A stretch of 64,000 nt of DNA, from the IMG/VR virus record IMGVR_UViG_3300023172_003539, positions 1-64,000 of that record; one strand, written 5' to 3'. Source of the stretch: a virus. Under the pieces are notes generated by a model, which did not search any database, was not told the origin of the DNA, and saw only the letters and a list, made by a program, of their open reading frames with translations. Of this stretch, positions 31,855 to 40,982 are shown piece after piece. Position 1 is the stretch's first letter. Every line of letters begins with the position of its first letter. Both the position numbers and the translations under genes were made by a program.

Positions 31855-33302
31855 TGACTGAACAAAATAACAGGCAGGAACATTTAGGAGAATTGAGTCG
31901 AGACTTCGCAGTGTTCTTGCCTGCTATATCAAATTTTTATAATACCTTTATTAGCAAACAAAGAGTCACAGAAGGTACACATATTCCCAAAGAAAGAATA
32001 CCTGTTGGATTTGAAAATGGTGTGGAAGGACTAAACTTTATAAATCCAGAAAAAGGTATGTTCACTTATCCTACAGCATTATACTCGGCGGGTCATGCTT
32101 GTCTAGACATGGACAAAGTGGGAGATCGAGATCATATGTTTGTAAACAGGGATCGTAAATTCAGCACCATAGTGGGAGATTCGGGTGGATATCAAATTGG
32201 TCGAGGCGTAATACAATTTGATTGGAAAGATTTTGAAGGTAACAAGGCCAACAAAGTTAGAAGTGATATATTAAATTGGTTAGAACTCACATCAGACTGG
32301 GCAATGACTTTGGATGTTCCAACTTGGGCGGCAGATGATTTAAATTCACCTAAAACAGGATTAAAAAGTTTTCGAGATACACTAGACGGAACAATCTATA
32401 ATAACAATTTTTTTCAAAAGAACAGATTGGGTCAAACTAAATTTTTAAATGTACTACAAGGCGACGACTGGGAAACAGCACAAACTTGGTACGATGCCGT
32501 AAAAGATTTTGAATTCGAAGGATGGGCAATGGGCGGTATCAATATGTGTGATATGGAAGTCATGTTGAAGCGTTTGATCATAATGAGAGATGAGAAAAAA
32601 CTGGACGGTAAAGACTGGATGCACGTACTGGGTACATCGCAACTGGATTGGGCTTGTTATCTAACACAAATACAAAGACAAGTTAGAAAATATATTAATC
32701 CTAATTTTACAATAAGTTTTGATTCAGCATCCGCTTTCTTATCAACAGCGAATGGATTAGTTTACACTCATAATGTGTTCACACCATCTAGATGGTCATT
32801 TATAATGGACAAGGCACCGGATGATAAAAGATTAAAGAATTCAAAAATACCTTTTCCTTTCCAAAGTGCTATTGGTAATAGACTTACCATGGGAGATGTC
32901 TGTTGGTACGGAGAGGGAGATCTAAATAAAAACAACAAAGAAGGTAAAACTTCGTGGGACTCTTTTTCATATGTATTAATGATGGCTCACAATGTGTATA
33001 ATCAAATTAGAGCAGTACAGGTTGCCAACGACATGAACGATATAGAAAGTGTCGTGCATAGACCAGAAGTAAAACACTGGCGTAAAACCAAAGCATCAGA
33101 TACCACAGACGAGCATAGTGTTTATGTTCCTAGAAATATATTATATTTCAATACATTTGTTGAAGAAGTATTCACCAGCGAAAAACCAATGGAATTAATA
33201 GAAAATGCGAGAAGTTATCTTGCAGATATAAGAGGAACAAGATGGGCAAGAGCCACAGGTGGTGGTAAAGGTAAAAACAATTTTAGTTCATTATTTGAAT
33301 AG
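31854..33302 (+). CDS. dpdA: TGT-like transglycosylase, DpdA type (7-deazaguanine DNA modification)
   Basis: 482 residues with transglycosylase landmarks: DSGGYQ (109-114, proton-acceptor Asp), LDVP (153-156), WAMGGI (224-229, substrate-binding GGL equivalent) and SFDSAS with nucleophile candidate D290. TGT swaps guanine for a 7-deazaguanine base in tRNA; the viral/bacterial relative DpdA does so in DNA. Divergence from tRNA TGT, the phage context and companion genes for preQ0 synthesis (folE, queE, QueD-like, YhhQ) favour DpdA. Coupled to gp45. DNA rather than tRNA specificity is inference. Confidence 0.78.
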   Translation: MTEQNNRQEHLGELSRDFAVFLPAISNFYNTFISKQRVTEGTHIPKERIPVGFENGVEGLNFINPEKGMFTYPTALYSAGHACLDMDKVGDRDHMFVNRDRKFSTIVGDSGGYQIGRGVIQFDWKDFEGNKANKVRSDILNWLELTSDWAMTLDVPTWAADDLNSPKTGLKSFRDTLDGTIYNNNFFQKNRLGQTKFLNVLQGDDWETAQTWYDAVKDFEFEGWAMGGINMCDMEVMLKRLIIMRDEKKLDGKDWMHVLGTSQLDWACYLTQIQRQVRKYINPNFTISFDSASAFLSTANGLVYTHNVFTPSRWSFIMDKAPDDKRLKNSKIPFPFQSAIGNRLTMGDVCWYGEGDLNKNNKEGKTSWDSFSYVLMMAHNVYNQIRAVQVANDMNDIESVVHRPEVKHWRKTKASDTTDEHSVYVPRNILYFNTFVEEVFTSEKPMELIENARSYLADIRGTRWARATGGGKGKNNFSSLFE

Positions 33303-33310
33303 GAGGAAAC

Positions 33311-33505
33311 ATGGCAAAAAAAAGTAAAAAAATAAAAAAACTTCAAGATCATCATTCTTATCTAGATCGAAAGGTAAAAGAACTTACCGAAGAAAGAAAA
33401 AAAGATCGTAGTGATGAAAGCAAAACATTATTAATAAGATTAAAAAAAACCAAACTTGCTTTAAAAGATGCCATCACGAGAGCCTCAAAAGCATTGACAA
33501 ATTAG
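33311..33505 (+). CDS. Small basic coiled-coil protein (YdcH/DUF465-like)
   Basis: 64 residues, GGAGGAAAC ribosome binding site. Lys-rich, with HHSYLDRKVKELTEE and LLIRLKKTKLALKDAI, the pattern of the short DUF465/YdcH helical hairpins. Function unknown. Its last codons contain the -35 of the next promoter. Confidence 0.55.
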   Translation: MAKKSKKIKKLQDHHSYLDRKVKELTEERKKDRSDESKTLLIRLKKTKLALKDAITRASKALTN

Positions 33506-33522
33506 TCATACAGTAATATAAT
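33494..33522 (+). promoter_or_regulatory. Near-perfect sigma70 promoter
   Basis: TTGACA (33494-33499), 17-base spacer, TATAAT (33517-33522), then 6 bases to ATG 33529. Consensus on all counts and predicted leaderless; overlaps the end of the previous gene. Confidence 0.8.
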
Positions 33523-33528
33523 ATAAAG

Positions 33529-34080
33529 ATGCAAAGAGATTATAAAAATGGACAAAGTGAGAGTGTAGGTATTTTTTCAGGTATCGAAATAGAACACACA
33601 CAGGCCTATGGTTTACAAACATTATTTTTAGCACGTAATGATCTTTCATACGACGAGATCAAGACATACGCAGAAAAAGTAAATGCCAAAGCAATTTACT
33701 ATGGAGCAAATAGAACATATATGCACAATCATGGAATGCAACTAGCACAGATGAAACGATTAATCGATGACGGTTATTTTGTGACAGTTGATTATCCTCA
33801 TGATATCCACAAAGAAGTAAAAGAAAAATTTAAGATATTGTGGAACAACGAAAAGTTTATTCCTTTTTGTTCAATAATATTTCCAAATTCCGAAGATGAT
33901 GATCAACTTTGCATCAAAGTCGATGACGTTGACTTTAATAAGACCAATCCTGGAGTCTGGAGCATGAGCATGAATCATTTTAAACAGACCGCAGGATTTA
34001 CGTCATGGAACGAATACAAACAAGATGAACCAATAGAGGAGAACAAATGGATACTGAGCACCAACATGATCAAGCACTAA
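33529..34080 (+). CDS. Conserved phage protein in the 7-deazaguanine gene region, unknown function
   Basis: 183 residues. Very conserved-looking segments GIFSGIEIEHTQAYGLQTLF, IYYGANRTYMHNHG, FVTVDYPHDIH, PFCSIIFPNS and KVDDVDFNKTNPGVWS. Acidic and His-rich residues could form a metal site. I recall a similar protein in marine T4-like phages without an assigned role. It stands between the DpdA-like gene and the QueD-like gene (overlapping the latter by 34 bases) behind a strong promoter of its own. Confidence 0.6.
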   Translation: MQRDYKNGQSESVGIFSGIEIEHTQAYGLQTLFLARNDLSYDEIKTYAEKVNAKAIYYGANRTYMHNHGMQLAQMKRLIDDGYFVTVDYPHDIHKEVKEKFKILWNNEKFIPFCSIIFPNSEDDDQLCIKVDDVDFNKTNPGVWSMSMNHFKQTAGFTSWNEYKQDEPIEENKWILSTNMIKH

Positions 34081-34469
34081 AAGAACAGGCCAACAAGGCT
34101 AGTAAAATGATATGGGTAACCTTTCAAAAAGAAGGTATGCACAAATACCCAGCGGCACTTACTGATCCCAAATTAGCAACAGGTGACGAATATGATGTCA
34201 GTTTTCTAGGACATCCACATAGACACATATTTCATTTCAAAGTAGCCATAGAGGTGTTCCATGATGACAGGGATATAGAATTCATACAGTTCAAGAGATG
34301 GTTGTTGAATCTGTACAAGGAAGGCACATTACAGAACGACTTTAAGAGTTGTGAGATGATGAGCGATGATTTATATGTAGAAATAGCAAAGAAATATCCA
34401 GGAAGACGTATCGAAATAGACGTGTCAGAAGATGGAGAGAATGGATCACACGCAGTCTATGACAAGTAA
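34047..34469 (+). CDS. QueD/T-fold-like protein (tentative)
   Basis: 140 residues behind AGGAGA (34036-34041). HPHRHIFHFKVAIEVF (56-71) resembles the HGHxYxVEVxV zinc strand of 6-carboxytetrahydropterin synthase, IEFIQFKRWL the xDFxxLK strand-helix, and PGRRIEIDVSEDGENG the closing strand with its Glu. QueD makes the carboxy-tetrahydropterin used by QueE. The catalytic Cys is not where expected, so it may be diverged or non-catalytic. Overlaps both neighbours. Confidence 0.45.
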   Translation: MDTEHQHDQALKEQANKASKMIWVTFQKEGMHKYPAALTDPKLATGDEYDVSFLGHPHRHIFHFKVAIEVFHDDRDIEFIQFKRWLLNLYKEGTLQNDFKSCEMMSDDLYVEIAKKYPGRRIEIDVSEDGENGSHAVYDK

Positions 34470-35400
34470 GCACACAAAAGTTTTGATTATAGGTTCTGGT
34501 CCTGCAGGATACACTGCGGCAATATATGCCTCTAGAGCAATGTTAAAACCAATTTTAGTACAAGGCACTCAACCCGGTGGACAATTGACTATAACCACAG
34601 ATGTTGAAAACTATCCGGGTTTCGGAGACGTTATACAAGGACCATGGTTAATGGAACAAATGGAAAAACAAGCACGTGCAGTTGGAACAGATATTATTTT
34701 CGATATGATCAATAAGGTAGATTTCAGTAAAAAACCTTTCGAAGCAGTGGGAGATAGTGGAACAATTTATACGGCAGATTCTGTGATCATATCAACAGGT
34801 GCTCAAGCGAGATGGTTGGGTTTAGAAAAAGAAAAAAAATTTTCGGGTTTTGGTGTAAGTGCCTGTGCCACGTGTGATGGATTCTTTTTCAAGGATAAAG
34901 AAGTTGCTGTTGTTGGTGGAGGAAATAGTGCAGTTGAAGAAGCATTGTACCTATCACACATAGCCAGCAAGGTGCATCTGATACATCGAAGAGATAGCCT
35001 AAGAGCAGAAAAAATAGCACAAGATAGATTGTTTGCAAATGAAAAAATTAATGTGGTATGGAACTCTAGAGTTAAGGACATCATAGGAACGGATGATCCT
35101 ATAAATGTCACGGGAATAAAACTCGAGAACACAAAAGATGGCACAGAGTCCACAATGAACATCGACGGTTTATTTGTGGCCATAGGACATGATCCAGCAA
35201 CAAAACTTTTTAAAGAACAAATTAACATGGATGATGAGGGTTATATCATAACCAAACCCGATTCAACTGCTACTAACATACCGGGAATTTATGCGGCGGG
35301 CGATGTCAAGGACAAAACATACAGACAGGCAGTCACAGCGGCGGGCATGGGTTGTATGGCGGCCTTGGAAGCAGAAAAATTTGTGGCAGGAAATTCATGA
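34459..35400 (+). CDS. trxB: Thioredoxin reductase
   Basis: 313 residues from ATG 34459 (MTSKHTKVLIIGSGPAGYTAA); an upstream in-frame start at 34432 would lie inside the previous gene. FAD-binding GSGPAG, redox-active CATC (C136, C139), NADPH-binding GGGNSAVEEALYL and a C-terminal GIYAAGDV. Reduces thioredoxin with NADPH, which supports ribonucleotide reductase and peroxiredoxin. A peroxiredoxin follows two genes downstream. Complete length for bacterial TrxB. Confidence 0.95.
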   Translation: MTSKHTKVLIIGSGPAGYTAAIYASRAMLKPILVQGTQPGGQLTITTDVENYPGFGDVIQGPWLMEQMEKQARAVGTDIIFDMINKVDFSKKPFEAVGDSGTIYTADSVIISTGAQARWLGLEKEKKFSGFGVSACATCDGFFFKDKEVAVVGGGNSAVEEALYLSHIASKVHLIHRRDSLRAEKIAQDRLFANEKINVVWNSRVKDIIGTDDPINVTGIKLENTKDGTESTMNIDGLFVAIGHDPATKLFKEQINMDDEGYIITKPDSTATNIPGIYAAGDVKDKTYRQAVTAAGMGCMAALEAEKFVAGNS

Positions 35401-35717
35401 AAGAAATCAGCATAAAAGAAAAGAGAGTAACAACAAGACAAGAAAATCTACCCATAGAGGGTGGTGGCTTGAATGCTTCATACACGACAGTGGACGCAGT
35501 GGCCAATATATGTACCACCGCTGGAAACCTAGGCATGAAGTATGGCAAAGACTTCATCTGGTCACATACCGATTACGATGACGACATGGACGAGTGTATC
35601 ACTCTGTTGGTAAAGGAAGACAAATACGAGTCATTCCTGCACCTGGCCCTACAGAATGAACACAGAATCAAACACACATTTACGGGTCAAATAAAACTTA
35701 CAAAGGAGAGAAAATAA
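35397..35717 (+). CDS. Small conserved protein between TrxB and peroxiredoxin
   Basis: 106 residues from ATG 35397, overlapping the trxB stop by 4 bases (ATGA). Starts MKEISIKEKRVTTRQENLP; middle TTAGNLGMKYGKDFIWSHTD; C-terminus RIKHTFTGQIKLTKERK. No recognised fold. Co-transcription with redox genes is the only hint at function. Confidence 0.55.
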   Translation: MKEISIKEKRVTTRQENLPIEGGGLNASYTTVDAVANICTTAGNLGMKYGKDFIWSHTDYDDDMDECITLLVKEDKYESFLHLALQNEHRIKHTFTGQIKLTKERK

Positions 35718-35718
35718 A

Positions 35719-36264
35719 ATGAAAGGTTTAAAAATACCTAAAGTAACATTCAGAGTCAGAGAAGGTGATTCTGTTTTAGAAGAAGGCTGTTCGTTTGACG
35801 AAGGAAAATGGATAGACAAAACAACTGATGACTATTTCAAAGGAAAAAGAGTGGTATTGTTCAGTTTACCTGGTGCATTTACACCCACTTGTACATCAAC
35901 ACAACTTCCGGGATTCGAAGAGAACTATGATAAAATCAAAGGTTTAGGAATCGATGAAGTGTATTGCTGTTCAGTCAATGATACATTTGTAATGAATGCA
36001 TGGGCAGAAGTGCTTAAAATTAAAAATGTAAAAGTTATTCCAGATGGATCTGGTAACTTTACAAGATTTATGGGTATGCTTATTGGTAAAAATCATTTAG
36101 GTTTTGGAAGCAGAAGTTGGAGATACATGGCAGTAATCAATGATGGCACAGTTGAGGCATGGTGGCAAGAACCAGGAATCAACAACGACGGTTCGGATAA
36201 TGATCCATATGTTGAGTCCACACCTGAAAATATGTTAAAGTATCTAGAACAAAACAATGGCTAA
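35719..36264 (+). CDS. Peroxiredoxin (Prx5/AhpE-like type)
   Basis: 181 residues. Peroxidatic C58 in PGAFTPTCTS, then CSVNDTFVMNAWAEV and DGSGNFTRFMGM, the standard Prx5 sequence. Reduces peroxides using thioredoxin or glutathione. Preceded by a good ribosome binding site (AAGGAGA). Likely recycled through the trxB product two genes upstream. Its end overlaps the next gene by 8 bases. Confidence 0.92.
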   Translation: MKGLKIPKVTFRVREGDSVLEEGCSFDEGKWIDKTTDDYFKGKRVVLFSLPGAFTPTCTSTQLPGFEENYDKIKGLGIDEVYCCSVNDTFVMNAWAEVLKIKNVKVIPDGSGNFTRFMGMLIGKNHLGFGSRSWRYMAVINDGTVEAWWQEPGINNDGSDNDPYVESTPENMLKYLEQNNG

Positions 36265-36445
36265 TTGGGACGGTAAATCTAGACCAACTAATGAATCATA
36301 CCGCAAGAATTACGATGACATTTTTAAAAAGAAATCTTGTCCTTGCGGTAGATCACCAACTGGTAAATGTATCGGCTGGCACGGATTGACAGAAAGCGAG
36401 TATCAAGTTAAACTACAAGAGTGGAATAATAAAAATGAATATTAG
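36257..36445 (+). CDS. Small Cys/His-containing protein
   Basis: 62 residues with CPCGRSPTGKCIGWHGL, a possible zinc or Fe-S site (three Cys, one His). Overlaps both neighbours. Function unknown; a redox or metal-binding role would suit the location. Confidence 0.5.
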   Translation: MANWDGKSRPTNESYRKNYDDIFKKKSCPCGRSPTGKCIGWHGLTESEYQVKLQEWNNKNEY

Positions 36446-36788
36446 ATTAATGTTTGAGCCTGAACCAAAAGTAAAATGCAACGTGGATGCTATGTTCCGA
36501 TGTTATGCTGAAAATTATCTAAGTGATTATCCAGAATTCCAATGGGGTGGTTACATTGTGATGAATGTGTTTGAAATGAAATACAACGATAATGCGGCGG
36601 GAGAACCTTTGTATCAATTTGTTGCTTCTAATGTTGATGATAAATTGTTGCAAAATATTCAAGATTATGTGAATCAAAATCCAATGCACGGTTATTACAC
36701 ACACATACACTATTCTAAGAATGGTGAAAACGAGCAATCAGTGATGCCACTAGAAGGCACACCTTATATTAGAGGAGAAGGCATATAA
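36435..36788 (+). CDS. Conserved phage protein, unknown function
   Basis: 117 residues; starts MNIRLMFEPEPKVKCN and contains YPEFQWGGYIVMNVFEM and a His-rich YYTHIHYSKNG. Mixed alpha/beta, no known motif. Coupled to both neighbours by an 11-base and a 1-base overlap. Confidence 0.5.
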   Translation: MNIRLMFEPEPKVKCNVDAMFRCYAENYLSDYPEFQWGGYIVMNVFEMKYNDNAAGEPLYQFVASNVDDKLLQNIQDYVNQNPMHGYYTHIHYSKNGENEQSVMPLEGTPYIRGEGI

Positions 36789-37957
36789 TGAAAATATTTT
36801 ACATGGGTCTAGAACCATACGAAGGCAGATATACTCTACAACTACAAGAGTGGACTGAACGTGTGTATAAAAAAAGAGGTATAGACTATGTGGTTGTGCC
36901 AGGCACCACAATAGACGATACAAAAGCAATCAGTGTTGGACAAGTGCTTGACGCACACGGCAGATCATATTTTGGCATGAGCCAGATGATGAATCTTGTA
37001 CAGATGATGCGTAATGGTAGTGTCACAAGTAAAGACATTGTGTTCTTTGAAGACATGTTCCAACCAGGTATGGAGTCACTACCTTACATATTACACCAAG
37101 TGGAAGAAAAACACAGACCAACAATATACCTAAGATGTTTGGCACAAGCGATCGACCCAGATGACTTCGTACACGTGTGGGGCATGAGCAAGTGGATGAG
37201 TATGTACGAACAGATGTGTAATGAAATTCCTAATGTTCACATATTGGCCACCAATGAAGAAATGGTGGCACATATGCGTATAGCAAATTGGCGAGCACCC
37301 ATCTATAACATCTCGGGTTTGAGTTTTGGAAAACAAGAAGTGCTATCAAGAGTCAAATCAATAAAGCCTTTTGATCAAAGAGCAAAAAGAGTTTGTTTTG
37401 CGGCTAGATTTGATCAAGAAAAACAGCCAGACTTTTATATGGATCTGGCAACTAGAGTCAGAAAGCAAGATCCATCTGTTGAGTTTGCAGTTTTCTCAGG
37501 AGGACCTTTAAGAAGTAATAATGAAAAATACCTTACAAGAGCAAGAGAACTTGAATCCAAAGGAGATTTAAAAATTTACGAAAATTTGAAAAAAGATCAA
37601 TATTATGAACTGTTAGCAGATTCAAGAGTGCTGTTTAATTGTGCATTGCAGGACTGGGTATCAAACACAGTGTCAGAAGCAGACACATTAGGTTGCAACG
37701 TATTATTTCCAGCATACAGATCATTTCCAGAAACGTTTTCTAATGACAGGGATAGATTGTATATCCCATGGAGCCAAGAGGACGCATACCAAAAATTAAA
37801 TATTTTATTAATGAGGCCTCATAACAATATTGGCAAACTGTCAGATTGGACCGACGGAACAATCGATAGAATGATCGATATCATGACCGGAAAAGGCGAG
37901 CAATGGAGAAGAGATGGAAAACATTACAGAGACTGGGTCTCAGAATCTAAATATTAA
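36788..37957 (+). CDS. GT-B-type glycosyltransferase
   Basis: 389 residues. The C-terminal half carries GT4-like features: VCFAARFDQEKQPDFYMDLA (start of the nucleotide-sugar-binding domain), FSGGPLRSN, YELLADSRVLFNC and NTVSEADTLGCNVLF (the E-x7-E donor region). The N-terminal half is the acceptor domain. Directly coupled to a UDP-glucose 4-epimerase, so a glucose or galactose donor is likely. Could glycosylate DNA, as T4 glucosyltransferases do, or a host or virion surface; sequence does not decide. Confidence 0.7.
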   Translation: MKIFYMGLEPYEGRYTLQLQEWTERVYKKRGIDYVVVPGTTIDDTKAISVGQVLDAHGRSYFGMSQMMNLVQMMRNGSVTSKDIVFFEDMFQPGMESLPYILHQVEEKHRPTIYLRCLAQAIDPDDFVHVWGMSKWMSMYEQMCNEIPNVHILATNEEMVAHMRIANWRAPIYNISGLSFGKQEVLSRVKSIKPFDQRAKRVCFAARFDQEKQPDFYMDLATRVRKQDPSVEFAVFSGGPLRSNNEKYLTRARELESKGDLKIYENLKKDQYYELLADSRVLFNCALQDWVSNTVSEADTLGCNVLFPAYRSFPETFSNDRDRLYIPWSQEDAYQKLNILLMRPHNNIGKLSDWTDGTIDRMIDIMTGKGEQWRRDGKHYRDWVSESKY

Positions 37958-38954
37958 AGGAACTAATAAATCTGTATTAGTGGTCGGTGGTGCCGGATAC
38001 ATTGGTTCTCACACAGCAAAAGAATTAAAGAAAAACGGATACACTCCTGTTGTTGTAGATAGAGACATCACTTCCAAGCCATGGGCAACTCAATATGGTC
38101 CAGCCTATGAGTTAAATCTTCCACAAAACATCGAAACCATAGATGAGATTGTTAAAAGACACAACATTGACAGTTGTATACACTTTGCGGCTCACACTAA
38201 AGTTGGTGAAAGTGTAGCCGACCCATCAAAGTATTATATTAATAATGTACTAATGACGTTTAGATTAATTGAAAAATTAAAATCACTTGACGTAAACACA
38301 TTTGTTTTTAGTTCTAGTGCCGCTGTCTACGGAGTACCAGAAAATGGAACTGCATACGATACGCAAGAAAAACTACTTCCTATCAATCCATATGGTAGAT
38401 CAAAACTAATGATTGAACATATATTACAGGACTATCATCGTGCGTATGGATTTGCCAGTGTAAGTTTACGATATTTCAATGCCGCGGGTGCAGATGCTGA
38501 AGCAGAAATTGGAGAATTAAGAGAAGATGAATCACATATTATACCACTTGCCATCGAAGCAGGAAAAAATGTAAAAGAATTTAGATTATTCGGGACAGAT
38601 TTTGATACACCCGACGGAACCTGCGTCAGGGATTATGTACACGTAACAGATCTTGCTCACGGACACGTGCTGGCTTTACAAAAAGCTCATAAAGAAAAAA
38701 TATGTGCAAGTTATAATTTAGGATCTGGTATTCCAACCAGCAACAGAGAACTTCTAAATACTGTACAAAAATTTACAGGTGCTATGAAAATAAAAGAAGA
38801 AAATAGAAGACCGGGTGATCCTCCTGTGCTGGTAGCAGATATTTCTAGAACTACCAAAGAATTAAATTGGAAACCTACACAAAGTTCTATTGACAACATA
38901 GTAGGAACTGCTGTAAAATGGTACAATAAGATAAATCAAAAAAAGATAAATTAA
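37914..38954 (+). CDS. galE: UDP-glucose 4-epimerase
   Basis: 346 residues. NAD-binding GGAGYIGSHTA, catalytic SSSAAVYG with Y-x3-K in YGRSK, and SLRYFNAAGAD, all diagnostic of GalE. Interconverts UDP-glucose and UDP-galactose. Overlaps the glycosyltransferase by 44 bases, which suggests it makes the donor for that enzyme. Start uncertain by a few codons. Confidence 0.92.
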   Translation: MENITETGSQNLNIKGTNKSVLVVGGAGYIGSHTAKELKKNGYTPVVVDRDITSKPWATQYGPAYELNLPQNIETIDEIVKRHNIDSCIHFAAHTKVGESVADPSKYYINNVLMTFRLIEKLKSLDVNTFVFSSSAAVYGVPENGTAYDTQEKLLPINPYGRSKLMIEHILQDYHRAYGFASVSLRYFNAAGADAEAEIGELREDESHIIPLAIEAGKNVKEFRLFGTDFDTPDGTCVRDYVHVTDLAHGHVLALQKAHKEKICASYNLGSGIPTSNRELLNTVQKFTGAMKIKEENRRPGDPPVLVADISRTTKELNWKPTQSSIDNIVGTAVKWYNKINQKKIN

Positions 38955-38955
38955 A

Positions 38956-39684
38956 ATGGATGAAAATATATTAAAAGATAGTTGGTTACCACCAAAACCC
39001 GTTAGCGAAGAAATCAAAGAAAGAATTAAAAAGGCCGGAAAAAGATTTTATGCGGCTGATAATATTAGCGAATTTATTGAATCGGGTGAAAAAGAAAAAT
39101 TAATTGACGAGTTGCAACAAAAATTCGAATCTGTTTTGGACAGTTTAATCATTGACAGGGAAAACGATCCCAACAGCAACGGTACAGGTAGAAGACTTGC
39201 TAAAATGTATGTTAATGAGATAATGTCTGGTAGATATTATCCAAAACCAGATGTGACAGCATTTCCAAACGAGGACGGAAGATATGATCAATTAATTGTG
39301 GTAAGAGCAGATATTAAAAGTATGTGTTCTCATCATCACCAACCGGTAACGGGAGTTTGTTATATCGGTTGTTTACCTGGCAAAAAACTGATAGGATTAA
39401 GCAAATACACAAGGATAGCACAGCATTTAGGACATAGAGGTCATTTACAAGAAGAATTAACGGAAATGATTGCCTATGAAATCACGAAACTAACCGACAG
39501 TCCGGCTGTGGGAGTTTATATACGAGCAAGACACGGCTGTTGTGAAAATAGAGGAATCAGAAGTGCCAACTCAAGCACACAGACCACAGTGTTAAAAGGA
39601 TTATTGAAAAATGATCCAGCACTGAAAAACGAATTTATGCACAATATACAATTACAAGAAACACAGTGTGGACCAATTGGGTAA
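38956..39684 (+). CDS. folE: GTP cyclohydrolase I
   Basis: 242 residues. CSHHHQPVTG and HGCCENRGIRS hold the zinc Cys/His ligands, with YTRIAQHLGHRGHLQEELT between. The enzyme makes dihydroneopterin triphosphate, first step of both folate and 7-deazaguanine (queuosine) synthesis. Together with queE, the QueD-like gene and the DpdA-like gene it makes the preQ0 route the likelier purpose. One base after galE. Confidence 0.95.
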   Translation: MDENILKDSWLPPKPVSEEIKERIKKAGKRFYAADNISEFIESGEKEKLIDELQQKFESVLDSLIIDRENDPNSNGTGRRLAKMYVNEIMSGRYYPKPDVTAFPNEDGRYDQLIVVRADIKSMCSHHHQPVTGVCYIGCLPGKKLIGLSKYTRIAQHLGHRGHLQEELTEMIAYEITKLTDSPAVGVYIRARHGCCENRGIRSANSSTQTTVLKGLLKNDPALKNEFMHNIQLQETQCGPIG

Positions 39685-39934
39685 AAAAAAGAAAACAAAA
39701 GAAAAACTAACATCAGACGGAATATGGTCTTATTCTGGAGATTATGGAGATCTTAATGTAGGAACATTATCCGAGTCAATGTCTGTTGATTTTGGTGATT
39801 TACACACACAACTGAATCTAGATTTTGATGATGAAAAATTAAAAAACAAATATCCTGCATTAAAAGATGCATGGGAACACTATAATAATGTATTAGATAT
39901 GTGTAGAGCAAAGGAAAAAGAAGATGAGAATTGA
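39677..39934 (+). CDS. Small conserved protein, unknown function
   Basis: 85 residues if it starts at TTG 39677 (MGKKKKTKEKL); GTG 39668 is the alternative. Contains YGDLNVGTLSESMSVDFGDL and a C-terminal helix ending KEKEDEN. Overlaps folE and guaC by short stretches, so translationally coupled. No motif. Confidence 0.5.
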   Translation: MGKKKKTKEKLTSDGIWSYSGDYGDLNVGTLSESMSVDFGDLHTQLNLDFDDEKLKNKYPALKDAWEHYNNVLDMCRAKEKEDEN

Positions 39935-40982
39935 TTATAACATACATTTAGATTATTCGGATGTGTTATTACAACCAAAAAGATCTACGTTGAGTTCAAG
40001 ACGTGATGTAGATATATTGAGAGAATTTAAATTTAGAAATAGTGGCAAGACACTTTCATATGTGCCCATCATGGCATCAAACATGGATGGTGTTGGCACG
40101 TTTTCTATGGCAAGAGTGCTACAAGAATTTAAAATGTTGACTGTGATCAGGAAACACTATACCCTGGATGATTGGAAACAAGCCGCAGGCACAGGACTTA
40201 AATTCAAATATGTATCTGCCTGTGTTGGAACAGGTGCCATATGGGACGAGAACGCACAGGACTATCAAACACTCAAACAGGTAATGAGTGCATTTCCAGA
40301 CATACCTTGTATCACAATTGATGTTGCCAATGCTTATCATGAATCATTTGTGGACTTTGTTGATAGAATTAGAACAGAATATCCAGACAAAGTGATCATA
40401 GCAGGCAATGTGGTTACACCAAACATGACAGAAGAATTAATTATCAAAGGTGCTGATGTGGTCAAAGTTGGAATAGGTCCAGGCTCGGTTTGTACCACAA
40501 GAACACAAACAGGTGTAGGTGTTCCACAATTTTCAGCAATCATGGAATGTTCAGATGCCGCAAATGGAGTTGGTGGACACATCATTGCTGACGGTGGTTG
40601 TACACAACCAGGCGATGTTGCCAAAGCATTGGGCGGAGGTGCTCATTTTGTGATGTTGGGTGGAATGTTGGCAGGACACGATGAAGGTGAAACAGAATTA
40701 AGAGATGGCAAGAGATATTTTTACGGAATGAGTTCTCAAACAGCATTGGACACACACGGACAAAGAAAAGATGGATACAGAGGCACAGAAGGTAAAACCG
40801 TTGTATTGGATGACAAAGGTCCGGTCAAAGACACTGTGGAACAGATACTGGGCGGAGTGAGAAGCACCTGCACTTACATTGGAGCAAGAAGAATTAAAGA
40901 TATGCCCAAGGCGGCACATTTTGTTAGAGTTAATAATGTGATCAATAGAGTTTATGACAGATACGAAACTGACAACAAGTAA
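39924..40982 (+). CDS. guaC: GMP reductase (IMPDH/GMPR family)
   Basis: 352 residues, the size of E. coli GuaC (347). No CBS domains. Catalytic loop GPGSVCTTR with C190; phosphate-binding IIADGGCTQPGDVAKALGGGA; YRGTEGKTV. Converts GMP to IMP with NADPH. Rare in phages; it may recycle host guanine nucleotides into adenine nucleotides or lower normal dGTP while a 7-deazaguanine is used. A purine phosphoribosyltransferase follows directly. Confidence 0.9.
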   Translation: MRIDYNIHLDYSDVLLQPKRSTLSSRRDVDILREFKFRNSGKTLSYVPIMASNMDGVGTFSMARVLQEFKMLTVIRKHYTLDDWKQAAGTGLKFKYVSACVGTGAIWDENAQDYQTLKQVMSAFPDIPCITIDVANAYHESFVDFVDRIRTEYPDKVIIAGNVVTPNMTEELIIKGADVVKVGIGPGSVCTTRTQTGVGVPQFSAIMECSDAANGVGGHIIADGGCTQPGDVAKALGGGAHFVMLGGMLAGHDEGETELRDGKRYFYGMSSQTALDTHGQRKDGYRGTEGKTVVLDDKGPVKDTVEQILGGVRSTCTYIGARRIKDMPKAAHFVRVNNVINRVYDRYETDNK

